From the IMG/VR virus record IMGVR_UViG_3300034375_000162, positions 1-23,586 of that record: a DNA stretch of 23,586 nucleotides, one strand, 5' to 3'. Source of the DNA: a virus. A program made the position numbers and the translations under genes. The notes under the pieces are model-generated. The model was given only the letters and a program-made list of their open reading frames with translations. It had not been told where the DNA came from and searched no databases. Of this stretch, positions 22,830-23,586 are shown piece after piece. Numbering within the stretch: position 1 is the stretch's first letter; each line of letters begins with the position of its first letter.

Positions 22830-23586
22830 TACATAGCTCCTCCACCTTGGTTTCCAGTTCCTGTATTCGGAGCCATTGGCCTTGAAACTCTTGGTTGACC
22901 CTCTGCAGGAGCAGGCGTAGTTCGTGGTCCGTTAGCATTGTTTTTGCCCTCTATTTGTTTTTCTTTAAGAAGAGTATCAGCTACTTTCATGCGGCGTTCA
23001 AATTCTCTGTCTTCTGCACCGCCTTCACGTAAGTTTCGAGTGATTGCATTAATTTGGTCAATTTCAAGCTCTTGCGGCACTGCTTGAGCTTCTGCTGAAA
23101 GTTTAGCTGCTCTAGCTTGAGATTCTTGCGCTTGTGCAGATAACGCTGCGGTTTGTGACTGTTGAAACTGCAACTGTGCTTGTTGAGCAGCCATCTGCAT
23201 TTGTTGTGCCTGAGGATTTGGTTGAACAGCTTGAGCCATAGCGACAAGAAGTTCTTCACGATTAGACAAGTTCATGTTATCAATAACAGATTGAATTAAT
23301 GTGTTATACAACGGTGAGTCTTTACCCATAGTCTGTAACAACTGTACCAACTGAGTAACTTCGTACTCACGGGCAATAATACCTAGTGTACTACTAGCAT
23401 TAAATTTGTAGTCAGCTACAGGGTAGTTTTCTGGGTCAAACTGCATGTACCGATAAGCAGCTTTCTTAACAAACGGAATTAAGAACGACTGCTGGAAGTT
23501 AATTAGTGTACGCTTGTGGCGTTTAATAATAGCGCCAAGAGACATACTAATACCAGCGGCAGTAGCCTCGTTGTTAACCTGACCTG
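22829..23586 (-). CDS. Portal protein, C-terminal part (5' end outside window)
   Basis: The frame is open to the right edge of the window (GQVNNEATAAGISMSLG at the edge); the first internal ATG at 23545 is therefore not the true start. The visible part has the portal pattern NNEATAAGIS-x-SLGAIIKR followed by FLIPFVKKAAYRYMQFDPEN, typical of podovirus head-tail connectors. A long Gln/Ala-rich helix follows (about 115-175 residues from ATG 23545, with AQQMQMAAQQAQLQFQQSQT), then a Pro/Gly-rich tail (RPMAPNTGTGNQGGGAM). Such C-terminal helices form the barrel that projects into the capsid. The dodecameric portal is the DNA entry and exit channel. It is coupled to the downstream basic-protein gene by a one-base overlap. 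Confidence 0.87.
   Translation of the reverse strand, partial: GQVNNEATAAGISMSLGAIIKRHKRTLINFQQSFLIPFVKKAAYRYMQFDPENYPVADYKFNASSTLGIIAREYEVTQLVQLLQTMGKDSPLYNTLIQSVIDNMNLSNREELLVAMAQAVQPNPQAQQMQMAAQQAQLQFQQSQTAALSAQAQESQARAAKLSAEAQAVPQELEIDQINAITRNLREGGAEDREFERRMKVADTLLKEKQIEGKNNANGPRTTPAPAEGQPRVSRPMAPNTGTGNQGGGAM

Noticed and set aside
22756-22938. 60-aa - strand frame over the portal tail and DUF6321-like gene
   Set aside because: Overlaps two better supported genes in another frame and has no conserved motif.
1-23586. CRISPR array, tRNA genes, insertion sequences, integrase or attachment site
   Set aside because: No regularly spaced direct repeats, cloverleaf, terminal inverted repeats with transposase, or recombinase gene was seen; repeats present are within coding sequence of fibre-type proteins.

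Overview
The window is part of the genome of a short-tailed (podovirus-type) bacteriophage, most like the uncultured marine T7-like/HMO-2011-like phages. The evidence is a run of podovirus virion genes: portal, scaffold, major capsid protein, a gp11-like tail tube adaptor, a gp12/gp10-like nozzle and large ejection-type internal virion proteins. There is no tape measure, tail sheath or major tail tube gene. A cobalamin-dependent (class II) ribonucleotide reductase and small proteins of types I know from marine phages fit this. The host cannot be fixed from the sequence. One consensus sigma-70 promoter suggests a bacterium with a standard housekeeping sigma factor. The large terminase, DNA polymerase, RNA polymerase and endolysin are not in the window.

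Layout. Positions 1-2520 (+ strand) hold the end of a nucleotide-metabolism operon: a partial unknown gene, a 49-residue protein, a DUF3310-type protein and a monomeric class II ribonucleotide reductase. They are joined by ATGA/TAATG stop-start overlaps. A GGGGC-UUCG-GCCCC terminator at 2528-2547 separates this arm from everything else, which runs convergently on the - strand. Read in transcription order from the right end, the - strand carries: the portal C-terminus; four small, very basic proteins; a consensus sigma-70 promoter; an 84-residue protein; a zinc-ribbon protein; scaffold; major capsid protein; a terminator; a 1083-residue tail fibre with a self-cleaving S74 chaperone; a 100-residue conserved protein; four small membrane proteins that look like a lysis cassette; a 1259-residue acidic repeat protein; gp11-like adaptor; beta-propeller nozzle; and four internal/ejection virion proteins.

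How the genes work together. Scaffold and portal direct assembly of the capsid. The adaptor and nozzle complete the short tail. The fibre (and perhaps the 1259-residue protein) meets the host surface, and the large Gly/Ala-rich and coiled-coil proteins probably form the ejection channel. The reductase supplies deoxynucleotides during replication. The promoter at 21926-21954 and the terminator at 19570-19600 bracket an 84-aa / zinc-ribbon / scaffold / capsid unit, which could raise expression of the most abundant virion proteins.

Coding density is very high. There is no gene-free stretch above 300 bases; the longest gaps are about 56 bases (21895-21950, promoter) and 68 bases (19541-19608, terminator). 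I saw no tRNA, CRISPR, insertion sequence or attachment site. The most notable points are the internal sigma-70 promoter, the cluster of small basic proteins (one, at 22198-22356, is below usual ORF-length cutoffs), the endolysin-free membrane-protein cassette, and the exact 75-residue repeats of the 1259-residue protein.
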